Below are positions 35,046 through 43,832 of a stretch of 64,000 bases of DNA, piece by piece (position 1 is the first letter of the stretch; each line of letters begins with the position of its first letter). The notes below the pieces were generated by a model. It was not told where the DNA came from, made no database searches, and saw only the letters and a program-made list of their open reading frames with translations. The stretch spans positions 34,479 to 98,478 of the forward strand of contig ONJT01000013.1 of the NCBI GenBank assembly GCA_900318245.1, in the 5' to 3' direction. This DNA comes from an uncultured Bacteroidales bacterium (GTDB taxonomy: Bacteria; Bacteroidota; Bacteroidia; Bacteroidales; Paludibacteraceae). Position numbers and translations under genes: made by a program.

Positions 35046-35079
35046 ATTGTTCTAATTGTACTTTTTTTATTTAGTTCTC

Positions 35080-35110
35080 GGGACATGGTCCCGTGATGGT
35101 CCTGTTTTAA
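35080..35110 (-). repeat. Short 11-bp array in spacer of the surface operon
   Basis: On the minus strand, the units AGGACCATCAC and GGGACCATGTC lie in the 79-base gap between the OmpA-family gene and the second surface gene. The 17-base string GACCATCACGGGACCAT is identical to one at about 9142-9158. Confidence 0.6.
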
Positions 35111-35124
35111 TCCGTATATTCCCG

Positions 35125-37482
35125 TTACAAAATTTCAATCTCTACACGACGGTTGTTCTGACGACCTTCTTCGGTGTCGTTGGTGTCGATCGGTTGGCTC
35201 TCGCCGCGACCTTCAGCCTCCATACGCTCCGGCGCGATACCGCGCTCGATGAGGTCTTTCATCACCTCGTTGGCACGTCCGTCAGACAACTTCTGGTTCG
35301 CCGCATCCTTACCAACGTTATCGGTGTGACCGACGATCTTGATGCGCACTTGCGGGTTGCGAGCCAGGTACATGTACAGGGCTTGGAGTGCCTCTTCCGA
35401 ACGACTGAGGATGCGCGTCTTGTTCGTCGCGAAATACAGGTTCTTCACGATGAATACTTCGCCTTTCTTAACCGGCGACAGTGCGATATTCATCGAGTCA
35501 CCGATATTGGCGATCGGCATATCGAGTGTGTCGTAGCCTATCTGCGCAATATGGATCGAGTACTGCGGACCTTCCTCGAGCATCTTGCTCGTTGTGCCGG
35601 TCGTCGAGTCGGTAGCCAGGCTGTAAGCGGGCTCTGCGGCATTCTCCTTGCGAATCTGTACCGTAGCCGGAACAGCCATACCGGTCTCCTTGTTAAATAC
35701 GCGTACGCGCAGTACCGGCAGGTGCTTGAGGGCGATGGTCACGTATTGGGTCGAACCTACCTCGTCGATGGTGAATTGTTGCGAAGCAGGGTAGAAGTTC
35801 TCTGCTTTGGCATTCACTGTGAAGTTACCCAAAGCATGTTTCTGGCGCAAGCCCTTCGGACCGATCTGCTTCTCGCGCAGCGCGATCTTTCCGGACTCCG
35901 TATCACGTGTCTCTACGAGAGCCGTCGGCAGTGGTTCGTTCGTGCGCTCATCCACTACGCTGTAGATAGCGTATGCAGGAGGCGGCGGAACAGGACGGGC
36001 TTTCTTACCCGGAACCTCAAACTGAATGGTGAATTTCGCGCCCACGAAGAGCGTGTTCAGTTTGCTGTTGCCGTTCATGGCGAGCATCGTATTGCTGCGC
36101 TGAACAAGCACGTCGTTGGTGGCGAACTCAACGGGTTTCGCCGCAGGCGTATTGTTGATATTCAGCACGCCGTACTCTGCGAACAACGCTACACGATAGT
36201 GCACGTGCTCGCGACCGAAAGGCTGACGCTGACCGGGTTTGACGGCCTGACGTTTTTTCTTTGCTTCCTTGCTGTTGCTCGGCTGAGCTTGCAACCATTC
36301 GTCGAGGTCAATACCGAACTCGGCTGCAAGGCTTACGTCCGGTTGCTTGAACTGGATCTTCTGGTTGGTCTGTCCGTTCAGCTCATGGATGCCCATGCCG
36401 TAAGGCTCTACATACATCGGATCGGTCACAACGATGTCGTAGCGACCGCTCTGGCTGTAGGTGTTCCACAGCGAGTAATAAACTTTTGCACCCACCAGGA
36501 AGTAATAGCGGCTGAACTGCGCACCGAACATCACCGGCACACCGATCTGCATCATATTACGGCTCTCCGTGAGTTTGTCGAACAGGTAGTCGTATCTTGC
36601 GCCGTACGTCAAGTCCGTACGTGACGCGTCAAAACCATAGGTCGAGGTCGAGTTGAGGAAGCGGAAGTCCAAACCGGTCTCGAATAGGAAGTGCTCGTAC
36701 TCGAGATTATACGTGAGGTTCAAACCGACACCTCCGCCGCCCTTGAGTTGCTGCAGCGCATTGCTTTGGTTGAGCGTTCCTGCACCCCAGAGCGAACCAT
36801 CTGCAGACGGCTGAATCTTATCCATGAGAGCCGAGTAGCCGGCGCGGATACCAAGGTTAAAGAGCGAGATAACCTCCGGTTTGGGATTCTCCAGACTCTC
36901 TTGGTATTTCTCATAGTCGCGAATAGCCTTCTCCTCTTTGGCTTTCATTTCAGCCTCTTTCTTGAGTTTCGCCTCTTCGCGTTGTGCCGCTATCTTCGCG
37001 CGCTCAGCAGCCTCTTTATCACGTTGTGCCTGTGCCTTGGCAGCAGCCTTTGCGGCTTCTTCGCGTTTCTGCTCATTAGCCTTTGCGGCAGCAGCACGTT
37101 GCTTCTCAGCCTCTACCTTCTTCTGCTCATTGGCCTTTGCAGCGGCAGCTTTCTTCTGCTCATTGGCTTTTGCAGCAGCAGCTTTGGCCTTCTCGTTATC
37201 ACGCTGGCGTTGCTCCGCCTCGCGTTGTTTGGCTGCAGCAGCTTTTGCTTTCTCTTTCTCCTTGGCAGCAGCTGCTTTGGCTTTCTCTTTCTCTTTTTGT
37301 GCTTTGGCTTTCTCGGCCTCTTTCTTCTTTTTCTCTGCTTCTTTCTTCTTCTGCTCAGCCGCTTTCTGTTGTGCGGTCTGTGCCGCAGGAGCGGGTTCCG
37401 GCATAGCATAAACAGCTGCAGGAACGCAGGTCAAACTAAGAGCAACACTGGCGATCAGTACGTATTGAAAAATATTCTTCAT
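35125..37482 (-). CDS. OmpA-family protein with long TolA-like coil
   Basis: A 785-residue envelope protein with an unusual order of parts: signal peptide (cut near VYA), an Ala/Lys/Glu coiled coil of about 165 residues (roughly 30-195) containing near-repeats of AAAAKANEQKK, a beta-barrel-like domain (~205-480), two carboxypeptidase-regulatory/CNA-B-like sandwich repeats (~490-665), and a C-terminal OmpA peptidoglycan-binding domain (~670-785; NLYFATNKTRIL, VGHTDNVGKDAANQKLSDGRA, GRGESQPIDTNDTEEGRQNNRRVEIEI). The coil could span the periplasm as in TolA, although its place before the barrel is odd. It sits between two paralogous surface proteins, 20 bases after the first, suggesting a joint complex. 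Confidence 0.85.
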   Translation of the reverse strand: MKNIFQYVLIASVALSLTCVPAAVYAMPEPAPAAQTAQQKAAEQKKKEAEKKKKEAEKAKAQKEKEKAKAAAAKEKEKAKAAAAKQREAEQRQRDNEKAKAAAAKANEQKKAAAAKANEQKKVEAEKQRAAAAKANEQKREEAAKAAAKAQAQRDKEAAERAKIAAQREEAKLKKEAEMKAKEEKAIRDYEKYQESLENPKPEVISLFNLGIRAGYSALMDKIQPSADGSLWGAGTLNQSNALQQLKGGGGVGLNLTYNLEYEHFLFETGLDFRFLNSTSTYGFDASRTDLTYGARYDYLFDKLTESRNMMQIGVPVMFGAQFSRYYFLVGAKVYYSLWNTYSQSGRYDIVVTDPMYVEPYGMGIHELNGQTNQKIQFKQPDVSLAAEFGIDLDEWLQAQPSNSKEAKKKRQAVKPGQRQPFGREHVHYRVALFAEYGVLNINNTPAAKPVEFATNDVLVQRSNTMLAMNGNSKLNTLFVGAKFTIQFEVPGKKARPVPPPPAYAIYSVVDERTNEPLPTALVETRDTESGKIALREKQIGPKGLRQKHALGNFTVNAKAENFYPASQQFTIDEVGSTQYVTIALKHLPVLRVRVFNKETGMAVPATVQIRKENAAEPAYSLATDSTTGTTSKMLEEGPQYSIHIAQIGYDTLDMPIANIGDSMNIALSPVKKGEVFIVKNLYFATNKTRILSRSEEALQALYMYLARNPQVRIKIVGHTDNVGKDAANQKLSDGRANEVMKDLIERGIAPERMEAEGRGESQPIDTNDTEEGRQNNRRVEIEIL

Positions 37483-37502
37483 ATCTGTGTCCTCCTTGAT
37501 GA

Positions 37503-40115
37503 TTAATGGTTAATATAGATTTTGAAACTACGACCGGCGCCGTCTGTTACCACGCGCAGGATATAGAATCCGTTCTCTGTCGGAGTAGGAATAGCGCGTC
37601 CGCCATCCGGGATATCGTATTTCTCGCTGGTCGTACCGCTGACGCTGATCCATTGTGCGTAGCACTCGATATCGGTCTTGCCTTGCCAATCGGCATTGAC
37701 GAAGGCCGTGTTGCCTTTGATAGCCACCGTGCCGGAGATCGTCAGCCCCGTCTCATCCGGAGTGAAGGAATGACCCTTGCCGCTCGCATCGAAAGTCACC
37801 GGACAGGTACATTCTCTAAACTCCTCTTTGCCCTCTTCTTTCACAGTGTAGCAAACATAGTACTCGCCGCTCGTCTGCGGATCGGTCTCGTCCAAGTAGA
37901 GCACACTCGACTGCTGGTTGAATACGGTGTCGCCGTCGTGCAGCCATACATACTCGCTCAGCGTCTTACCTATGTATTTCTCTGCAATCAGACCCAGCAC
38001 GTTGTTGTAGCGCTGCTCTAATTGTTTGATCGCGTATTCCATGTGGAATTCGATATCCTTGTCGAAGACGGTAGACTCGCACTCCGAACCAATATGGATA
38101 TGCATCTTATACGGCGTGCGATCCGGCGTGTCGGCCGGTACATGCACGATGATCATCGTGTCGCCCTGAATATGTATCTCCTCTTCCTTAAATCCGGCCA
38201 GAAGCGCTTCCGGCGATAAAGTGATCTTTACACTATCGCTCGTCAGGTCCACTTCGGCGGGGTTATCCAAGATGATCTTGATGTCCGTATCCGTTCCCAG
38301 CGGGATACAACGCGGGATATCCAAACGCTTTACCTCAATCTTCGGCATGCCGACATTCACGTGGAAATGAATACTATCGTAGTCGTAGTCGGTCCACTCA
38401 AAGCAGTCATCGTCGTGCGAACCAATCTCGCGGAAGATCTTCACATACGCCTCATAGTTCACATTTCCGCGGTCACCTACATCGTAGAAGTGACGAATGG
38501 AATCTACGCCGATCAGCAAGGTGTCTGCGCCATCACCGAAGGACCAGTATATACTGTCCGGCTCGTAATCCAAACGGCACTCGAATAGCACACTCTTGTC
38601 TCCGCAAAGGATATTGTTGCCTTCCGGCGAGTAAGGCTTGTCATCGATATACAACGTCGCCGACAAATCGCGTGTGTTACCGCCGGCTGGATAACCGTAA
38701 CTCTCTTTCTCTCCGAATCCATATACGTGAGCGATGAATCCGGAGTCGGAAACCAAGGTGTGTGCGCGAGCGCTACTTACGTTCGTCAAACGCGCAAAAA
38801 CATACTCGCTATTGCCGTTCAGATCTTGGAATAGACCGGAGATGTCGTCGCCGTCATAGCGAACAGACGCTACATTATCCTTAGTCGTGATGATATTGAT
38901 GAAGTGGTCCTTCACCTGTTGGGTCTCAAAGGTACCGAAAGTCAATTCTTTGATCTTCTGCTCGATCGGGTTCACCCAGATTTCCGAAGGGTCACCGTTA
39001 CAGTACTTACCGCTCTTATGGTCATAGCGGTTACTGGTCATAAACAGGTGCACCGCGCAGGGGCAAGAGGTCTCAATGAAATGGCTCACGCCGTCATACC
39101 ACTTGTGACCGTCGCCGTCATAATTGGTCATACCGTCTTTGGCTCCGAAGTCAAACTCGAAGAAGTGTTTTTTGTCCTCGTCATTGCCATCTTCAAAACT
39201 GAAGACATGAATCGTGTTGCCATCGAGTTTTACTACGGTGCTGTCCACTAGTGCCTGTATACGAATCTTATCGATACGCTCCCAATACGTGCCGGCTGCC
39301 TGATTGTCAATGGTCGTCAGCGAAGAAGTGATCGCAAAGCGGCGTCCCCAATAGTTGATCGGCATGGCTTGCGAATAAACGTGGTCTCGGTCGCGGACCG
39401 TAGGAATATTGGTGTGCGAGTTACCGTTGAATACAGCAATCTTCTTGCCATTGCGGGCTTTTACCTCTGTGCCGGTAAAATCAGCACTGAGACCGGCCTT
39501 GGCTCCCGTCCATACGTAATAAACCTGACCTCTCTTTAACGTGTCGGTCGTGAAGAGCGTGCCGGCAGGTTTACCTGTGTTGGTGGCTGCTGTAGGAGTA
39601 ATGTCTACTACCACGTTGTCATCAGCGGCTATGATAGCAAAATGACTACCCTGGTTATTGTCCTCATGATCATGAGGCGTGTAGCATTGAATGCGGTACT
39701 CGCTCAAGAGCGCGCGCGTAGGCAAAATAGATGCTACGTCGAAAGACTTGTTCTTGTAATTTGCCGCAATCAGCGAGATAGGCTTGTCTGACGTCACATG
39801 CAGCGCACGGAACACCGGAGTCTCTTCCTGCAAGTCCGTCACATAGCACGACTCCTCATGCTCATTGAGGTTCAACTGCTTAATGTCGTTGTCGCCCACT
39901 TCGACCGTGTCTCTGTACCCGGTCTCTTTGTTCTCAACATACACTTTGGTAGCATTGTTTGCCGAGAAAGTGAGCAGCAGATCCTGATACTGACCGTCAT
40001 CACCACGCATCAGGGTCACCCAGAAATCCGTACCCTCCGTGGATTGCGCTTGCAGAGCATTCGGCAAAGCGATCATCGCCGCCAAAATCACTCCGAAGAA
40101 TAGTTGTTTTTTCAT
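37503..40115 (-). CDS. IgGFc-binding-like surface protein, paralogue
   Basis: An 870-residue secreted protein with signal peptide (MKKQLFFGVILAAMIALPNA). The first ~450 residues align by eye with the 32226-35045 protein: STEGTDFWVTLMRGDD; KTVY-type strands; SLIAANYKNKSFDVASILPT; GSHFAIIAADDNVVV; VYSQAMPINYWGRRFAITSS. A PKD-like segment (WSFGDGADTL) and later sandwich modules follow. The end (NGFYILRVVTDGAGRSFKIY) looks like a classical type IX type-A sorting domain rather than the short tail of its paralogue. It is the first gene of the operon. An upstream ATG at 40142 is possible but gives a worse signal peptide. Confidence 0.85.
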   Translation of the reverse strand: MKKQLFFGVILAAMIALPNALQAQSTEGTDFWVTLMRGDDGQYQDLLLTFSANNATKVYVENKETGYRDTVEVGDNDIKQLNLNEHEESCYVTDLQEETPVFRALHVTSDKPISLIAANYKNKSFDVASILPTRALLSEYRIQCYTPHDHEDNNQGSHFAIIAADDNVVVDITPTAATNTGKPAGTLFTTDTLKRGQVYYVWTGAKAGLSADFTGTEVKARNGKKIAVFNGNSHTNIPTVRDRDHVYSQAMPINYWGRRFAITSSLTTIDNQAAGTYWERIDKIRIQALVDSTVVKLDGNTIHVFSFEDGNDEDKKHFFEFDFGAKDGMTNYDGDGHKWYDGVSHFIETSCPCAVHLFMTSNRYDHKSGKYCNGDPSEIWVNPIEQKIKELTFGTFETQQVKDHFINIITTKDNVASVRYDGDDISGLFQDLNGNSEYVFARLTNVSSARAHTLVSDSGFIAHVYGFGEKESYGYPAGGNTRDLSATLYIDDKPYSPEGNNILCGDKSVLFECRLDYEPDSIYWSFGDGADTLLIGVDSIRHFYDVGDRGNVNYEAYVKIFREIGSHDDDCFEWTDYDYDSIHFHVNVGMPKIEVKRLDIPRCIPLGTDTDIKIILDNPAEVDLTSDSVKITLSPEALLAGFKEEEIHIQGDTMIIVHVPADTPDRTPYKMHIHIGSECESTVFDKDIEFHMEYAIKQLEQRYNNVLGLIAEKYIGKTLSEYVWLHDGDTVFNQQSSVLYLDETDPQTSGEYYVCYTVKEEGKEEFRECTCPVTFDASGKGHSFTPDETGLTISGTVAIKGNTAFVNADWQGKTDIECYAQWISVSGTTSEKYDIPDGGRAIPTPTENGFYILRVVTDGAGRSFKIYINH

Positions 40116-40155
40116 ATGATAGTTTGTGTTAAATGTATGCATCCAAATTCGGGTG

Positions 40156-40163
40156 CAAAATTA
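40156..40163 (-). promoter_or_regulatory. Probable -7 element for surface operon
   Basis: TAATTTTG on the minus strand followed by CACCCG, as in other promoters. The position of the -33 box holds a GC-rich alternating stretch (CGCGCGCGTG) instead of TTTG, so an activator or another sigma factor may be needed. Coordinates are good to a few bases. Confidence 0.45.
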
Positions 40164-40223
40164 CACAATTTTCGTCACGCGCGCGTGCAGATATTCGCGA
40201 TAAATGTGGAAAAATTGACAAAC

Positions 40224-41714
40224 TTATCGGATTTGTTGTCCGAAAATAGAGTAGGAGCGATTATCTCTGATAATCACGATCTTCCCTTCATGTATTTCCT
40301 TGTGCGGGATTTGCTTTTCTTCGCCGGTATTACAGACGCCTTGTTCCGCCTTCGGTGCAAGCAGATACAACTCCTGCATACAGGCCCGTTTGTCGGTCTT
40401 CCCACCAACAGATAGTATCCGTATCGTTTGCGTGCTAGCCGGCACAGTAACACGATAACGCACCTCATTGCGGGTCTCTTGTTGAACCGTCTCGCTGATG
40501 GTGCGGAAGGGTGTTTCGCTGCCGTTGAGATAGATATCGAGTTGCATGCTCTTGGCGCTATTATAGGGCGAGGCGCGGAAAGCCAACACGGCTGTGTCTG
40601 TCAGCTGAATACCCGTGAACGATATCTCGCCATCTCTGTTGCTGGAACCCATGGTGATGGAACTTGTGCCATTACTCTGAACGTCCACTTCAGCGCCCTG
40701 AATAGTACCGTTTGTATAGTTCTTAGCAGTGTTCTTGGCGATAGCCGGCAGGTTGATCAGTGTGTCGTACTTTTGTGGATCGGGCGTCGGCGTGATTGGT
40801 TCCGGACACACATTCGTCTGGAAGGCGCAGGTGAGGGCATTCAGGTCCACCGCTTGTCCCTTCTTATTACCCCAGATATATTCCACCAATTCCGGATAGT
40901 CAATAAACGGATTACGGTTGTGCTGGATATCGGAGATACGATCTGCACGGCAGCATTCTTTATCGCTCACCGGATCTGCGCGGTGCCAATCCAACAGCAC
41001 TTCTATCAACCATGGCTTGAATTCCAGATAGGAGTTGTTATCCAAAGCATTGGCTGCGTCAAAAGGCGAGGTGCCGGATTTCCATACAAAATCTTCGTAA
41101 GCCGTTGCGATATAGAAGTAAGCGCGGGCAAAATCGCCGCGGTACTGCGCTTCGGGTTCAAAACAGATAAATCCGGTTGACGAGTTAGCGGCTTTGGCCA
41201 TTTTAAAGGACCCGTTGTCAAACTTGTCGGCTTTATTGACATGTCCGGGCGCATAATTGCTCTTCTGGCTATTTGCGCGCTGGTCGGATGGATTAAGGTG
41301 ATACAGATCCTTGTAGGCATCGTTCACCTCTCCGCCCCACCAGCTTTTCGGGAAACAGTGCTCAATATTAAGCGAACAGCCGGAATCTCCCGGTTTATTC
41401 GGGTAGTATCGCACGCAGTTGGAATACATGTCCCATACGATTCCATCCGGGTGCATGTCCGTCAAAGGCAAGGCTTGCCACGTACCGTAGGCCTTGAGAT
41501 CGCCCTTTTCCCACTCGGGAGGATTACTCGAGCTGTGGTAGGTCGTAACGCCATACTCATAACGCTCTCCGCCGCGAACGAGCAGGCTGAGCGTGGATTT
41601 CAATACCGAGTCTTGTGTGCCGTTAATGGCATCGTAGAAACCGGTCGGGATATCTTCAGCCATCATTCCGATGGAGAAGAGGACGGTTAAAATCAGAAAG
41701 AGATGTTTTTGCAT
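40224..41714 (-). CDS. Secreted endonuclease I family nuclease
   Basis: A 496-residue protein: signal peptide (cut near MMA), then an endonuclease I / NucM domain with the phrases LNIEHCFPKSWW (catalytic His region), DLYHLNPSDQRANSQKSNYA and NRNPFIDYPELVEYIWG. A beta domain of about 130 residues follows (DGEISFTGIQLTDTAVLAFR), then the shared tail (HKEIHEGKIVIIRDNRSY ... GQQIR). It probably degrades extracellular DNA for nutrients or against biofilms. It lies downstream of pssA, separated by an 11-bp array. Confidence 0.9.
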   Translation of the reverse strand: MQKHLFLILTVLFSIGMMAEDIPTGFYDAINGTQDSVLKSTLSLLVRGGERYEYGVTTYHSSSNPPEWEKGDLKAYGTWQALPLTDMHPDGIVWDMYSNCVRYYPNKPGDSGCSLNIEHCFPKSWWGGEVNDAYKDLYHLNPSDQRANSQKSNYAPGHVNKADKFDNGSFKMAKAANSSTGFICFEPEAQYRGDFARAYFYIATAYEDFVWKSGTSPFDAANALDNNSYLEFKPWLIEVLLDWHRADPVSDKECCRADRISDIQHNRNPFIDYPELVEYIWGNKKGQAVDLNALTCAFQTNVCPEPITPTPDPQKYDTLINLPAIAKNTAKNYTNGTIQGAEVDVQSNGTSSITMGSSNRDGEISFTGIQLTDTAVLAFRASPYNSAKSMQLDIYLNGSETPFRTISETVQQETRNEVRYRVTVPASTQTIRILSVGGKTDKRACMQELYLLAPKAEQGVCNTGEEKQIPHKEIHEGKIVIIRDNRSYSIFGQQIR

Positions 41715-41735
41715 AGTATAAATTTTAAGGGGCTT

Positions 41736-41790
41736 ATGCTGGTAATATGCTGGTAAAATGCTGGTTAAATGCTGGTATTCTGCTGTTCAG
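41736..41790. repeat. 11-bp array covering the end of pssA
   Basis: Five 11-base units (ATGCTGGTAAT, ATGCTGGTAAA, ATGCTGGTTAA, ATGCTGGTATT, CTGCTGTTCAG). On the minus strand the last units encode the final residues of PssA (EQQNTSI) and its stop codon. Confidence 0.85.
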
Positions 41791-42490
41791 AATTTTTCGG
41801 CGCAAACACAAGCAGCAGGTTCAGTATCACGTACCAAAGGATACAAGCCGTGCCGCTGAAGAGCGCAAACTCGATATGCTTCGCCGCGATTGCTTTTGCG
41901 ATGCAGAAACCGATCAAGATCAAGCAACCGATCACAAAGCCGATAACGGCCGTCTTATCCTTGCGGAAGGACTTGAAACTGAAGAACGGTATCTCCGCGT
42001 TCATCAGGTAGCAACTGACGAGCGACAGACCAAGTAATACCCACGCGATCCAGTCGTACGCGATAACCGAGATAGGCATGCAGCAGAGCGCTCCCCAGAA
42101 GATCGCATTCGCCGGTGTGGCCAAACCGATAAACGAGGCATGTTGGCGTTCATCGACATTGAATTTCGCCAGACGCAGCGCCGAGAAAGCAGCCATCAAC
42201 AAGGCCAGCAATGCCCACCATCCTAATATCGGACGCAGGTAACAGAAGAGCATCATTGCCGGCGCCAAACCAAACGTGATATCATCGGCTAAAGAGTCCA
42301 ACTGAATACCTATCGGGCTCGGTGCTTTCAGCAAGCGGGAACTCATACCGTCGAAGAAGTCGAAGAACGCACCCGCGAGGATGAAGACAAAGGCTAAGAT
42401 GAATGCTCCTTGCGTAGCAAGGAAAACCGCTATACTGCCGCAAAGCAAGTTGCAACTCGTGATAGCATCAGGAATGATTCGTTTATTCAT
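41765..42490 (-). CDS. pssA: CDP-diacylglycerol-serine O-phosphatidyltransferase
   Basis: A 241-residue membrane enzyme making phosphatidylserine, precursor of phosphatidylethanolamine. The CDP-alcohol phosphotransferase motif DGx2ARx8Gx3Dx3D is present as DGMSSRLLKAPSPIGIQLD followed by SLAD, with Ser in place of the usual Ala before Arg. Six to eight hydrophobic segments follow. Its ATG overlaps the end of the permease gene by 8 bases. The last ~7 codons and the stop come from an 11-bp repeat array. Confidence 0.92.
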   Translation of the reverse strand: MNKRIIPDAITSCNLLCGSIAVFLATQGAFILAFVFILAGAFFDFFDGMSSRLLKAPSPIGIQLDSLADDITFGLAPAMMLFCYLRPILGWWALLALLMAAFSALRLAKFNVDERQHASFIGLATPANAIFWGALCCMPISVIAYDWIAWVLLGLSLVSCYLMNAEIPFFSFKSFRKDKTAVIGFVIGCLILIGFCIAKAIAAKHIEFALFSGTACILWYVILNLLLVFAPKNSEQQNTSI

Positions 42491-43781
42491 TTTTCAATTG
42501 TTTATATACAAAATATGTAATGGCGAAAGTCGTCACGCTGCATGCATTGGCGATCCAGAAGAACGTCGTATAACCCACCGCCATTTCTATCGCGCCGGCC
42601 ACAAAACCCGGTATCATCATACTCAGCGCCATGAAGGCCGTGCAGATTGCGTAGTGCGAAGTCTTATAGCGGCCCTCTGAGAAATGCATCATATACATCA
42701 TGTAGGCCGTGAAACCGAAGCCGTACCCGAACTGCTCGAAACTGACGGCGGTGCCGATGACCCATAATGACTCCGGTTGCGCCATACTCAGATAGCAATA
42801 GACGAAACTCGGCAGAGTAAGTGCGGCCGCCATCAGCCAAATAGAGCGTCTCAAGCCCTTACGGGAGATGTAAATCCCGCCTAAAATACCGCCGAGCAGC
42901 AGGCATGCCACACCTATCGTACCATACAAAATTCCTACCGTGTCGGTGCTCAGTCCCAGTCCTCCGCCGAGAATCTGCCCTTCGCGCAGAAAGCACTCTT
43001 TGCTATCCACTAAAAACGGCTGGCATAACTTCACCAAAAAACCTTCGCTCAAGCGGTACAATAACATAAATGTTATTGCGAGTGCTACGCCGGGCTTGGT
43101 AAAGAACGTCACAAACGACTCCTTGAGTTCCGCCCAAACCTGTTTTCCATGCACGCCTTCTCGCGGTTGGTCTTCCGCTGCGCGGGGCAGGAAGAACGAG
43201 TGATAGAGTGTCACCAGCAGCATCATCACACTCGTCACGCCCAGCGTCACTTGCCACGAGAACGGAATATCGCCCGTCGTGTTCTCTATATAGCCGGCGA
43301 TATACACCAGCACGCCTTGCGAGAACACTGCCGCGATGCGGTAAAAGGTCGATCGGATCCCTACGAAAGCCGCCTGACTCTGGCTATCGTGCGCCAGCAT
43401 ATAATAGCCGTCCGCTGCGATATCGTGTGTCGCAGACGCAAAAGCAGCGATGATAAAGAGAATAAGTGTAAAGCGGAACGTCCCTGCAGTAGTTGCCTTT
43501 GCGGCTATCGTGTCAGCCGCAGGGTGGGGAAGACTGATGGTCAGTACGATACAGAGTATCGTAAGCAGAGCCTGCATCGCGATGATCCACCACCGCTTCG
43601 TGCGTAGGATATCCACAAACGGACTCCATAGACCTTTCAAGAACCACGGGAAATAGAGCAGAGTCGTGAAGAACGCCAACTGGTCATTAGGCACTCCCAT
43701 TTTGGTAAACAGCATCACGGAGATGCTGTTTACCAAGAAATATGGGATACCTTCTGTGAAGTACAACGATGGTACCCACAC
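42483..43781 (-). CDS. AmpG-like major facilitator permease
   Basis: A 432-residue MFS protein with about twelve helices. The N-terminus WVPSLYFTEGIPYFLV, then LYFPWFLKGLWSPFVDILRTKRWWI, matches the AmpG-like muropeptide/unknown-solute permeases common in Bacteroidota. No ATG is available: the frame opens after a stop at 43815-43817, and the only usual start is GTG at 43781, which would cut into the conserved NxxPWxW region; an ATA or ATT further up would fit the family better. It lies 51 bases after the PpiD-like gene and overlaps pssA, so they form one operon. Confidence 0.85.
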   Translation of the reverse strand: MWVPSLYFTEGIPYFLVNSISVMLFTKMGVPNDQLAFFTTLLYFPWFLKGLWSPFVDILRTKRWWIIAMQALLTILCIVLTISLPHPAADTIAAKATTAGTFRFTLILFIIAAFASATHDIAADGYYMLAHDSQSQAAFVGIRSTFYRIAAVFSQGVLVYIAGYIENTTGDIPFSWQVTLGVTSVMMLLVTLYHSFFLPRAAEDQPREGVHGKQVWAELKESFVTFFTKPGVALAITFMLLYRLSEGFLVKLCQPFLVDSKECFLREGQILGGGLGLSTDTVGILYGTIGVACLLLGGILGGIYISRKGLRRSIWLMAAALTLPSFVYCYLSMAQPESLWVIGTAVSFEQFGYGFGFTAYMMYMMHFSEGRYKTSHYAICTAFMALSMMIPGFVAGAIEMAVGYTTFFWIANACSVTTFAITYFVYKQLKNE

Positions 43782-43832
43782 CCATGGTGATATGTTGCTT
43801 TTATTCCTTATATATTATACGCGCGTGCGCGA

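Noticed and set aside
35056-36624. Long plus-strand frame opposite the OmpA-family gene
   Set aside because: It is antisense to a gene with clear domains; the arginine/leucine-rich translation is typical of a shadow frame. The same applies to the frames at 10811-11947, 13987-15090, 22439-23740, 43836-45767 and 48457-49644.
32226-40115. True IgG-binding function of the two surface paralogues
   Set aside because: The similarity is to a domain named after one eukaryotic protein; nothing in the sequence shows binding to antibodies.
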